Shown here: positions 1 to 6,413 of the stretch, piece after piece
How the letters are laid out: every line of letters begins with the position of its first letter
Position numbering within the stretch: the first letter of the stretch is position 1
DNA from: a virus
DNA: 30,347 nucleotides
IMG/VR virus record: IMGVR_UViG_3300027859_000058
Coordinates: 1-30,347 of that record
Reading direction: 5' to 3' (one strand)
The notes under the pieces: model-generated
What the model was told of the DNA's origin: nothing
The model's input: the letters and a program-made list of their open reading frames with translations, nothing else
The model's database searches: none
Position numbers and translations under genes: made by a program

Positions 1-86
1 TGTTTAAAAGCGCCTAGACTTCCGGAATATTTAGTTGTTCTACCTAGTAGACTTGCTTCGTAAATATATGATTTGAATGATATCAT
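1..86 (-). CDS. Unknown protein, N-terminal 28 residues only, probably late
   Basis: A reading frame opens at an ATG at 84-86 and runs without a stop off the left edge of the window. The visible residues begin MISFKSYIYEASLLGRTTKY, which I do not recognise. The start is supported by a TATAAATA late-type promoter about 40 bases upstream (125-132) and by the end of the preceding gene at 138. The ribosome binding site is weak: a GGGAA about ten bases before the ATG. A late phage gene such as a structural or DNA-packaging gene would fit the promoter type, but that is inference. An overlapping ATG frame starting slightly upstream closes after about 20 codons and is less likely. Confidence 0.55.
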   Translation of the reverse strand, partial: MISFKSYIYEASLLGRTTKYSGSLGAFK

Positions 87-124
87 TGTACACAGTTCCC
101 ATATAAATTAAATTAATATAAAAC

Positions 125-132
125 TATTTATA
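125..132 (-). promoter_or_regulatory. T4-type late promoter (TATAAATA)
   Basis: The minus strand reads TATAAATA, the exact T4 late promoter -10 element used by gp55-containing polymerase. It lies just after the stop of the gene ending at 138 and about 40 bases before the ATG at 86, leaving room for a start site and short leader. A gp55 homologue is encoded at 28446-29030. Confidence 0.6.
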
Positions 133-137
133 CAAGT

Positions 138-323
138 TTATTCGTCAAGAAAGAATGGATTTGGTTTTATATTACCTTTATTATCATAACAAATGATTTT
201 GGCTTCATGTAATTTATCGATACACGCGGACGTACCCGCACGTATACCTAAGTTATATGCATTCCATGCTGCACCACCAATGAGAATTACTAAACATATT
301 AATTGAAGGAAAAAGTATTCCAT
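138..323 (-). CDS. Small membrane-anchored protein, unknown function
   Basis: This 61-residue protein is not recognised. Residues about 4-26 form one hydrophobic segment (FFLQLICLVILIGGAAW), followed by a polar tail of about 35 residues, so a single-pass inner-membrane protein is likely. It is the last gene of a five-gene set that begins at 1281. Its ATG overlaps the stop of the preceding gene in a TAATG arrangement, which implies translational coupling. The gene ends just before a late-type promoter. Confidence 0.7.
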   Translation of the reverse strand: MEYFFLQLICLVILIGGAAWNAYNLGIRAGTSACIDKLHEAKIICYDNKGNIKPNPFFLDE

Positions 324-505
324 TAGTCTAATAATAACCTTTGCATTGTAGTAGTATAACCTTTATCTTGCATTCCTAATTGAAATTTTAAAGCTTCTTG
401 TAATTCAGAAAACATATATTCAGCTTTTAGCTCATCGTTTTCATCATAGGCTATTACTTTAAAGGCTTTGGTTTTTTCTTTAGCTTTGTTCGTAGATATA
501 AACAT
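323..505 (-). CDS. Small hypothetical protein
   Basis: This is a 60-residue soluble protein with no recognised domain. The middle contains an AYDENDELKAEYMFSELQEA stretch that looks like a beta-hairpin followed by a helix. The start is decided by a good Shine-Dalgarno, GGAG seven bases before the ATG at 503-505, even though this overlaps the preceding gene by 26 bases. It ends by overlapping the next ATG (TAATG). It belongs to the coupled small-gene operon driven from 1315-1343. Such clusters in T4-like phages often hold early host-takeover genes, but no function can be assigned here. Confidence 0.65.
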   Translation of the reverse strand: MFISTNKAKEKTKAFKVIAYDENDELKAEYMFSELQEALKFQLGMQDKGYTTTMQRLLLD

Positions 506-779
506 CCATTTTCTCCGCTTTGCTTAATGGTATAGACCTATCATAAGCTCTAGGATGCCTTCCTTCAGCCCTTGCGACTGATGCTCTTGGTCCTCTACCT
601 TGACATTTAACTCTGTATCTAGGAAACTTTGAATTTAATTTATTTCTATAAGAACTTTCTTCAGCTCTTTTAGCTTCCTTATTAATAATCTTAACTGCTT
701 TTCTAATTGTTTCCAACTCAAGCATATCACCAGCACTTTTAACGTGGGCTGTCATCACGTAATTTTGAGAACCTCTCAT
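480..779 (-). CDS. Basic hypothetical protein, 99 residues
   Basis: No family is recognised. The protein has a helical middle rich in Lys, Arg and Glu (IRKAVKIINKEAKRAEE), then a strongly basic segment (RYRVKCQGRGPRASVARAEG), and ends in an acidic and aromatic tail. The basic part could bind nucleic acid; this is composition only. The ATG overlaps the stop of the preceding gene as ATGA. The 3' end overlaps the next gene by 26 bases, and that overlap carries the next gene's ribosome binding site. Confidence 0.65.
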   Translation of the reverse strand: MRGSQNYVMTAHVKSAGDMLELETIRKAVKIINKEAKRAEESSYRNKLNSKFPRYRVKCQGRGPRASVARAEGRHPRAYDRSIPLSKAEKMDVYIYEQS

Positions 780-1087
780 ACTAACTCCTTAATTTCATTT
801 AATTTATCTTCAACATCAACCCATTCCAAATAACCAATTACGTCATTTGTTATAGGTGTTGTATAATCTAATTCACCGTTTTCATCTAAAACAGCTAATT
901 CCCATAAACCCTTTTCATTACCATAAGAACCTGCGTGTCTTACAACACTGGCTCCCATTTCATTTTCAAATTTATAGATATATTGAACACCATCGTTAAA
1001 ATCTTTGGATTCAATTTTATATTTATCGAACCTATCTATTTCAATAGGTTCACCTTTTCCAAAAATATCTGGCATAAACTTTTTCAT
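776..1087 (-). CDS. Hypothetical protein, 103 residues
   Basis: This acidic protein is predicted to be soluble and mostly beta, with repeated patterns such as YIYKFENEMGASVVRHAG and GLWELAVLDENGEL. It has no transmembrane segment or signal peptide and I do not recognise the family. Its ATG overlaps the upstream stop (TAATG) and its own stop overlaps the next ATG (ATGA), so it is translated as part of the coupled small-gene set transcribed from 1315-1343. Confidence 0.7.
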   Translation of the reverse strand: MKKFMPDIFGKGEPIEIDRFDKYKIESKDFNDGVQYIYKFENEMGASVVRHAGSYGNEKGLWELAVLDENGELDYTTPITNDVIGYLEWVDVEDKLNEIKELV

Positions 1088-1281
1088 TATTGAGACATTT
1101 CCTCAAATCTTTGGAAGACTAATTTATCTCTTAATCTATCCATATCACAAAATGCTAAGAACTCATCATGTGAATCAGCAATTGGTGTAATACCTAATTC
1201 TTTCACAACTTGCATTGTAGATAATTCATTAACCTCTTCAGCAATGCTTTCCAAGATTTGTGTATTTACTTCGTTTGACAT
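1087..1281 (-). CDS. Hypothetical protein, 64 residues, first gene of small-gene operon
   Basis: This short acidic protein is probably all-helical, rich in Glu, Leu and Met. No family is recognised. The start is supported by a strong AAGGAG six bases before the ATG and by a sigma70-type promoter at 1315-1343, giving a leader of roughly 25-30 bases. It is followed by four coupled genes down to 138. Confidence 0.7.
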   Translation of the reverse strand: MSNEVNTQILESIAEEVNELSTMQVVKELGITPIADSHDEFLAFCDMDRLRDKLVFQRFEEMSQ

Positions 1282-1314
1282 ATAAACTCCTTATTTAATT
1301 TTTTATATAGGTAT

Positions 1315-1343
1315 ATTATAACACGTATTTTCGCATTTGTAAA
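1315..1343 (-). promoter_or_regulatory. Sigma70-type early promoter for the 138-1281 operon
   Basis: On the minus strand, -35 TTTACA (1338-1343) and -10 TATAAT (1315-1320) are separated by exactly 17 bases. A T-run and an A-run lie upstream of the -35 and resemble an UP element. TG one base before the -10 adds an extended -10. It is one of eleven copies of the same promoter design in this window. Confidence 0.85.
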
Positions 1344-1366
1344 CGGTTTTTTGAAAAAAAAGTGAA

Positions 1367-1924
1367 TTATTTTTTAGGAGGTAATTGCACGTATGATGAT
1401 ATAACGTACTTAGGTGATGATATAGGCATTACACCTCTATGTGGATATAAGAAATTTGGTGGGAAACAAACTACTGAACCTCTCTTAGCAGGATTTTTTA
1501 TTATATCTTCTCCAATACTAAACTCAGTTTCACCACCTTCTTCAACATCATTTAAATACCAAAACATTACTAATAATCTTTTTCCAGTTTCAGCTGTTGC
1601 TGAATCTATATGCCAATTAAAGTATCCTTCGTTTGGTTCATATTTCTTTATCCTTGGTGCTTCATAAGCTAAATCCTCTGGCCAAAAAGCTCCAGTATAA
1701 TCTCTATATGATTCAGCTAAATTTTTAGCTTTCATTAAAAAGAGTTCTCTAAAGGATTCGAATGGTTTGGCTTTGAATATATTAATCTCACGAAATTTCA
1801 TGAGGTTATTATTTCTTTCTTGGATATGATTAGGACTTTTATTATATGTATCAATTAATATTTCACATGCCGTTTCATCTAAAACGTTATCAAATACCAC
1901 AATATAATCATCTAAATTTTTCAT
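1367..1924 (-). CDS. 2OG-Fe(II) oxygenase, prolyl 4-hydroxylase-like
   Basis: This 185-residue protein has the double-stranded beta-helix signature of Fe(II)/2-oxoglutarate dioxygenases. H105 and D107 (WHID) and H162 (YPHRG) would bind iron, and K172 (SPKYVISSYV) sits where the family has the basic residue for 2-oxoglutarate. The segment LVMFWYLNDVEEGGETEF is typical of the prolyl 4-hydroxylase (P4Hc) subgroup, common in ocean T4-like phages. The substrate is unknown; protein side chains are usual, but a modified base cannot be excluded. It is not an obvious TET/JBP enzyme. The Shine-Dalgarno is weak, and no sigma70-type promoter is seen directly upstream; a hairpin and a palindrome are there instead. 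Confidence 0.85.
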   Translation of the reverse strand: MKNLDDYIVVFDNVLDETACEILIDTYNKSPNHIQERNNNLMKFREINIFKAKPFESFRELFLMKAKNLAESYRDYTGAFWPEDLAYEAPRIKKYEPNEGYFNWHIDSATAETGKRLLVMFWYLNDVEEGGETEFSIGEDIIKNPAKRGSVVCFPPNFLYPHRGVMPISSPKYVISSYVQLPPKK

Positions 1925-1925
1925 A

Positions 1926-1940
1926 ATTTCTTAAAGAAAT
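1926..1940. repeat. Perfect 7-bp palindrome just before the oxygenase start
   Basis: ATTTCTT and AAGAAAT flank a single central base, ending two bases before the ATG codon at 1922-1924. It could be an operator, an RNA hairpin masking the start, or the tail of the adjacent terminator-like hairpin. No function is shown. Confidence 0.4.
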
Positions 1941-1960
1941 GCAGGGCTTTTACACCCCGC
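1941..1960 (-). terminator. GC-rich hairpin after the small membrane gene
   Basis: On the minus strand GCGGGG pairs with CCCTGC (one G-U) around a short A-rich loop, followed by ATTTCTTT. It lies 25 bases after the stop at 1986. The U-tract is poor, so termination may be partial. Similar GCGGGG hairpins occur at 17198-17226 and 20000-20018. Confidence 0.55.
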
Positions 1961-1985
1961 ACTACTATCATTATATAGTTTTATG

Positions 1986-2168
1986 TTAAACTTCTGATTT
2001 AACTAAGGTGTAAACACCATACGCAAGAGCTAACCAAGCACCCCACCATACTAAATCTCCTAAAAGAAGTAGTGATAGTGAAATTGCAACGATAACTGCT
2101 CCGTCCCAGGATGTCCTTTCGGCAAATCTGGCTAGTATCCAATCCTTAACTGAACTAAGCATGTTCAT
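1986..2168 (-). CDS. Small two-segment membrane protein
   Basis: This 60-residue protein begins MNMLSSVKDWILARF, then has two hydrophobic segments (AVIVAISLSLLLLGDLVWW and GAWLALAYGVYTLV) with a short turn between them. I chose the ATG at 2166-2168 because AGGAG stands seven bases before it; a longer frame starting at 2225 would only add residues that overlap the helicase gene. It follows gp41 and ends before a GC-rich hairpin, so it is probably the last gene of the bS21-uvsX-41 transcript. Function is unknown; the shape resembles small holin-like or membrane-remodelling peptides, but nothing proves that. Confidence 0.7.
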   Translation of the reverse strand: MNMLSSVKDWILARFAERTSWDGAVIVAISLSLLLLGDLVWWGAWLALAYGVYTLVKSEV

Positions 2169-2178
2169 ACATTTTCTC

Positions 2179-3564
2179 CTATATTTTAAAGTTGGCAAAT
2201 GTGTCGGGATTCTCACGTTCACCAAACTTATTTATTGGTTTGTCCGGAGTCATATCATTCATAATATCTGACTGCGCGGACTCCTCCACATCATATAATT
2301 TCATGCGGGAACGATCGATACCAATCACGAATCTTCGATATTTGGTTGGATCGTTATAACGATTTTTCAATTGCTTTACCATTAATTGACCTAGCTCATC
2401 AAGTTCCTCTGTTGATATAAGAGCAAACATTAAATCAGCTGTCGCTGGTAAACCAAATGATTCAGATGTATCTTCAAGTCCAAGGTCTGTATTACTATAT
2501 CCCGCCCTTGTTGTCTGCGTAGCAGAAACTATCGGTACATTGAATTCTACTGCCAAGCCTCTTAATTCTTCGGCTATGGCTTTGATATAACTATAAGTAT
2601 TTATACTTCCTCCCAACCCGCGCATACGGCTTGATGAACAAATATTTAAATAATCTATATAGACCATATCAGGTTTAAAGTTTTTCTTTAATTTTAATTC
2701 GTTGAGTAAAGCTCTAAAATGTCCAGTATGTGCTGAGCCAGTTGGATACTCTTTTACAATAAGTTTTCCAATAGCGCCTTTTGCAATCTTTCCAATCTTT
2801 TCTGCAAATACATTTTGTGGTAATGAACTAAGTTGCTCTATTGGAAGATTCATTAAGTTTGCATCTATCCTTTCAGCAATTCTTTCCTCAGCCATTTCCA
2901 TTGTAATATATAAAACATTCTTACCTTGTTCCAAGGCAGCTGCTGCACAATGACACATGAATAATGATTTACCAACACCAGTACCAGCTAAAGCTATGTT
3001 TAATGTTTTATTTGGTAAACCACCTTTTGTTATTTTATTAAAGTAATCCAAATCAAAAGGTATTCTATCTTCTTTATAATTATAAAAATCATATCTTTCA
3101 TCACTATCATCGATATAGTCATGACCTATTTGTTGGTCAAAGGAAACACCAAGTGCGTTTGAAAGTATTTCAGGTATAGCACCTTCACTTTTCTCTTGAT
3201 TTTTTCCATCAATAATTTGTATTGATTCCATGATTGCATTGTATACTGCTTTCTCTTTACACCAGGTTTCTGCTTCACCTATAAGATACTCAGTATCAAT
3301 TTCAGTTTTTTCTCGGATTTCATTAATTAATTGAGCACTATTATTTAGTACATCTTCTGGAGCATTGACTTTTCTCAACTCCATATCTAGAACTTTAGCT
3401 GTTGGTAAACGATTATGTTTACTTACGAATTTTACAATTAAATCAAAAACATTTCTATGCGAACCTTCAAAATAGTCAGGTTGCAAATAAGGTATGACTC
3501 TCCTACAAAACTCTTCGTTATTGAGTAGGTGATTCAGTATTTGTGTTGGTATCTGATTCTCCAA
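2179..3564 (-). CDS. 41: Replicative DNA helicase gp41
   Basis: This DnaB/RecA-fold hexameric helicase unwinds the lagging-strand template at the phage replication fork and works with the primase. Its 461 residues match the usual length of about 460-475. Residues 1-100 are the N-terminal helical domain, Walker A is LAGTGVGKS near 192-200, and the DnaB-type YITMEMAEERIAERID follows near 219-234. Walker B (DMVYIDYLNICSS) and an SATQTTR motif with a conserved Gln come later. The start is a TTG at 3562-3564 preceded by GAGG; it overlaps the upstream gene by 47 bases. Its position after uvsX follows many marine T4-like genomes. Confidence 0.95.
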   Translation of the reverse strand: MENQIPTQILNHLLNNEEFCRRVIPYLQPDYFEGSHRNVFDLIVKFVSKHNRLPTAKVLDMELRKVNAPEDVLNNSAQLINEIREKTEIDTEYLIGEAETWCKEKAVYNAIMESIQIIDGKNQEKSEGAIPEILSNALGVSFDQQIGHDYIDDSDERYDFYNYKEDRIPFDLDYFNKITKGGLPNKTLNIALAGTGVGKSLFMCHCAAAALEQGKNVLYITMEMAEERIAERIDANLMNLPIEQLSSLPQNVFAEKIGKIAKGAIGKLIVKEYPTGSAHTGHFRALLNELKLKKNFKPDMVYIDYLNICSSSRMRGLGGSINTYSYIKAIAEELRGLAVEFNVPIVSATQTTRAGYSNTDLGLEDTSESFGLPATADLMFALISTEELDELGQLMVKQLKNRYNDPTKYRRFVIGIDRSRMKLYDVEESAQSDIMNDMTPDKPINKFGERENPDTFANFKI

Positions 3565-3874
3565 TTCCTATCCTCGCTAAATTATTTTCCTTTCCCCACT
3601 CTAGGGAATCCATTATTATATATCTCAGTACATCGCCTAAGTAATTTTTAAATGCTTCATCAGCATTAAGTTCATCTATAGTAAAATCAGCTGGGTCCAT
3701 AATAGTAAAATTAAATGATAGCTTTGCTAAATCATTTTCTACTTCTTCCTCGATTCCAACTGTACCATATATAACTGTGACATCTTTCCATTCACCCTTT
3801 TTAAACTTTACACCAGTCATTGGATGACTTGGATTTTCTACAAAGGTGTAGTGAGATTCATCTATGGTATACAT
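3518..3874 (-). CDS. Hypothetical protein between uvsX and 41
   Basis: This 118-residue acidic protein has no family that I recognise. The first 75 residues look beta-rich (YTFVENPSHPMTGVKF, VTVIYGTVGIEEE), then comes a helical segment (YLGDVLRYIIMDSLEWGKENN) and a low-complexity Asn/Thr/Glu tail. The ATG overlaps the end of uvsX by one base and is preceded by GGGAGAG. The location suggests a role in replication or recombination, by context only. Confidence 0.75.
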   Translation of the reverse strand: MYTIDESHYTFVENPSHPMTGVKFKKGEWKDVTVIYGTVGIEEEVENDLAKLSFNFTIMDPADFTIDELNADEAFKNYLGDVLRYIIMDSLEWGKENNLARIGIGESDTNTNTESPTQ

Positions 3875-4929
3875 TACTCTCCCTCGACTTCTATATCAAG
3901 GTCAACTTCTAATAAAGGTTTGTGTCCTATTGAATAATAAGTTTTTACAAACTCTTTGAAATCAGTATCTTTAAAGATTGGTTCCCAAAAAGCTTTTGTT
4001 AAAGTTTGCTTTTCTCTTACCTTTCCTTCTTCAATTTCTCCAGTTTCTTTATTAACTCTTGCATACCAACCTACATTTGGTTTAGTGACATAACCACCAG
4101 CCAATGCAACTTGTAGTAATCCTGAGTAAGGTTCTATTCCACCTTCCCATGATACACCTACTGGTATTTTAGATTTCTCTTTTACAAACCTTGATTTTTC
4201 TACATTGATTACAAAGTTATAACCAGCTACTTCAGTACCAGCTTTTACTTGTTGCCTTCCAATAATCCATATATTGTCAGCTGAATAATAAATACCTGTA
4301 CCACCACCTACAACATTCTTTGGAAATAATCCAATTTCTTTATAGGTATGATTAACAGCAAGTAAAGGGACGTTCTTCATCGTTAAATAAGGAGTGACCA
4401 TTCTGAACAATCCCTTTAATGCCTTCGCTCTTGACATATCCGCGACAGATTTTTCGTTGAGCGCATCTTCTAATTCTTTTTTACTTGCTAAATTACCAAT
4501 TGAATCAATAACAATTACTACCTTGTCATCTCTATCGATTGCTTCTAATTGATTTACTAAATCAAACTTAAGTTGTTCTACATCAGTAATTGGAGTATGT
4601 AATACTCTTGATGTATCAATTCCAAATGATTCAAAATAATTTTGTGGTGAACCAAACTCAGAATCATAAAATAACATAACTGCATCTTCATACTCATTTA
4701 AATATGCTGCACCCATTAAGAGAGCAAATGATGTTTTAAAATGTTTTGATGGACCAGCTAATACTGTAAGTCCGCTTGTCATACCACCATCCATATCACC
4801 TGATAAAGCTACGTTTACCATTGGTACAGTTGTTGATATTACATCTTTATCTTTGAATAGCATGGAATCCGATAGGATATCCGTAGTTTTAATTTTACTA
4901 TTCTTTTTTAATTTGTCCATTACTCCCAT
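3874..4929 (-). CDS. uvsX: UvsX recombinase (RecA family)
   Basis: UvsX forms filaments on single-stranded DNA and carries out strand invasion, driving recombination-dependent replication. The 351-residue protein has the UvsX-type Walker A GPSKHFKT (59-66), in which His/Phe replace the usual RecA residues, Walker B VVIVIDSIGNL (137-147), and loop-2-like residues near GGGTGIYYSADNIWIIGRQ. The start is fixed by a strong AGGAGG about seven bases before the ATG, which itself follows the bS21 gene by one base. A second ATG three codons later lacks its own spacing. The bS21-uvsX-41 order implies one transcript from 5216-5244. Confidence 0.95.
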   Translation of the reverse strand: MGVMDKLKKNSKIKTTDILSDSMLFKDKDVISTTVPMVNVALSGDMDGGMTSGLTVLAGPSKHFKTSFALLMGAAYLNEYEDAVMLFYDSEFGSPQNYFESFGIDTSRVLHTPITDVEQLKFDLVNQLEAIDRDDKVVIVIDSIGNLASKKELEDALNEKSVADMSRAKALKGLFRMVTPYLTMKNVPLLAVNHTYKEIGLFPKNVVGGGTGIYYSADNIWIIGRQQVKAGTEVAGYNFVINVEKSRFVKEKSKIPVGVSWEGGIEPYSGLLQVALAGGYVTKPNVGWYARVNKETGEIEEGKVREKQTLTKAFWEPIFKDTDFKEFVKTYYSIGHKPLLEVDLDIEVEGE

Positions 4930-4930
4930 A

Positions 4931-5182
4931 TTAATACCTCCTCTCTGGTCTAAGTTGCATGGTTTTTTCTTTTTTTCTCCAGCGTGCTATGGCTTCTTTC
5001 CTTTTACGCTGTTTAGCTTGAGCGGGTTTTTCGTAAAATTCTCTCTTACGAACTTCCTGGACTATTCCAGCTCGCTCACATTGCTTTTTAAATTTTCTTA
5101 AAGCTACATCGAAAGGCATAGCTTTTGGTGGACGCTTATCTCTTGGATTACGTTTTCTTGGTCTTAAATCGACACTTGGCAT
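4931..5182 (-). CDS. rpsU: Ribosomal protein bS21 (phage-encoded)
   Basis: The protein matches bacterial bS21 from residue 22 on: [20 protein letters not shown], then [22 protein letters not shown]. bS21 sits next to the anti-Shine-Dalgarno region of 16S rRNA and affects initiation. It is 83 residues long against about 71 in E. coli, the difference being a basic N-terminal extension ([14 protein letters not shown]). Phage bS21 is known from pelagimyophages and large phages and probably replaces host bS21 in ribosomes; the effect on message choice is not settled. It is first after the promoter at 5216-5244, with TAGGAG before the ATG, so strong early expression is expected. Confidence 0.93.
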   Translation of the reverse strand: MPSVDLRPRKRNPRDKRPPKAMPFDVALRKFKKQCERAGIVQEVRKREFYEKPAQAKQRKRKEAIARWRKKEKTMQLRPERRY

Positions 5183-5215
5183 ATTTCACTCCTATTGTTA
5201 AACATTATAATGTAT

Positions 5216-5244
5216 ATTATATCATAAAATCAGTCAATTGTAAA
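5216..5244 (-). promoter_or_regulatory. Sigma70-type promoter for bS21-uvsX-41
   Basis: -35 TTTACA at 5239-5244, 17-base spacer, TATAAT at 5216-5221, with TG upstream of the -10 and an A-run upstream of the -35. The whole element lies inside the last codons of the methyltransferase gene, so its sequence constrains that protein's C-terminus. CAGT/ACTG arms flank the -35. Confidence 0.85.
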
Positions 5245-6413
5245 CTGTTTTTTTCATATTTGTACTCTTTTTTCTTGTTATCTATTAATAGGAAAGGTGT
5301 GTCAATCAAATCCACTCTGTTGTCAAAATAATCTAATAGGTTTTGCACCATATCTTCTGCTGTTCTTACAGGCACGTTTTGACATATATGATTAATACTA
5401 CTATTTATTAAATTAAAATCTTCAGGTAGATGCATTATCCTCATTGATTCTCTAACTGTTAAATATCTATCTTCGTATGGATGACAAGTTTGAACTGGTA
5501 AATGACCTACAAAAGCTCCAATATAATTCTTAGCCCATGTAGTTGTTCTTCTCATTACATTACCACCAGCTTTTATTTTATTATTCATTCTATCAATAAT
5601 TCCATAGTGTCTTGGATGTCCTTGTTCTTTTAACCATGGTAAAAGTTTATCGTATGAATCAAACTCCTCTATATAATCAAAACAATTATTCGAATGTTCT
5701 AACGTATCGTAAAATTCTCTATGAGTTATACCACCATGTAGCTCTTCTAATATGTACCTGTAAAAAGGTAAATCAGATGGTGTATGTTGATTTGGTATAT
5801 AATTCATTGGATCGTCATCTCTACGAGGCCCAGAGGTGATAACTGATTCAATTCTTTCGTTAGGATAACGGTTTACATAAGGTAAAAGTGGTGCCTTATC
5901 GCCTTTAAAAAAGAAATAAAAGGTTCTATCTCTGATTTGAGAATACCCTTGTACTAAGGATTTAGTCTTTAATAGTACAAAGGTATACCCATACTTTTCC
6001 CCTATCTTACGTAGCTTCTCTACTACAGGCTTACCGGTTTTTTGTGCTAACCTCGGAGCGTTCTCTCCCCAAAATACTTTTGGCTCTATTTTATCTAATA
6101 CGAAATGTGCAGTTTCATACATCCAATTATTTACTTCTCTATCTGCTGATGAATGTGGTGATAATGTTGAAAGACCAGCACAAGGACATACAGTATTTAC
6201 CATATCTACTTTCTTTGGTTTATGATTTTTCTTTTCATCCAAATGTACATAATCACCTTGCCAACCTTTACCTCTTATATAGTTTATAAAATGAGAATCA
6301 TTAGGTTCAAAATCTGAATATGATAAAACTTCTTCTGGCATTTGACCATCGAGCTTATTCATTATTGCTATACTTTCACCACCTACAAGTGGTACGATAC
6401 TACTGTATTTCAT
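5217..6413 (-). CDS. Divergent C5-cytosine DNA methyltransferase homologue
   Basis: Dcm-type motifs are visible: motif IV CPCAGLS (about 77-83, the Cys after Pro being the nucleophile), ENAPRL for motif VI (118-123), QIRDRTF for motif VIII (160-166), and near the C-terminus YLTVRESMRIMHLPEDF and QNVPVRTAEDMVQNL for motifs IX-X. Motif I, normally FxGxGG, is altered to VPLVGGES. SAM-dependent 5-methylation of cytosine is the family reaction. In a phage that also encodes dCMP hydroxymethylase the usual substrate carbon would already be substituted, so the real reaction may differ. I chose the ATG at 6411-6413 over a TTG one codon earlier; AAGGTGAT precedes it. It overlaps the fusion gene upstream. 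Confidence 0.82.
   Translation of the reverse strand: MKYSSIVPLVGGESIAIMNKLDGQMPEEVLSYSDFEPNDSHFINYIRGKGWQGDYVHLDEKKNHKPKKVDMVNTVCPCAGLSTLSPHSSADREVNNWMYETAHFVLDKIEPKVFWGENAPRLAQKTGKPVVEKLRKIGEKYGYTFVLLKTKSLVQGYSQIRDRTFYFFFKGDKAPLLPYVNRYPNERIESVITSGPRRDDDPMNYIPNQHTPSDLPFYRYILEELHGGITHREFYDTLEHSNNCFDYIEEFDSYDKLLPWLKEQGHPRHYGIIDRMNNKIKAGGNVMRRTTTWAKNYIGAFVGHLPVQTCHPYEDRYLTVRESMRIMHLPEDFNLINSSINHICQNVPVRTAEDMVQNLLDYFDNRVDLIDTPFLLIDNKKKEYKYEKNSLQLTDFMI

Noticed and set aside
60-95. Possible sigma70-type promoter near the left edge (TGTACA at 88-93 with an AT-rich -10)
   Set aside because: The -10 is poor and the element would lie inside the start of the partial gene; the late-type motif at 125-132 explains that gene better.
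1367-1924. TET/JBP-type DNA dioxygenase
   Set aside because: The region around the HxD and second His looks like prolyl 4-hydroxylase, with Lys instead of the Arg usual in TET for 2-oxoglutarate binding, and the gene is outside the modification block.
2599-2606. TATAAATA-like late promoter inside gene 41
   Set aside because: It is deep in coding sequence with no gene start downstream. Similar matches inside genes near 14473 and 18674 were dropped for the same reason.
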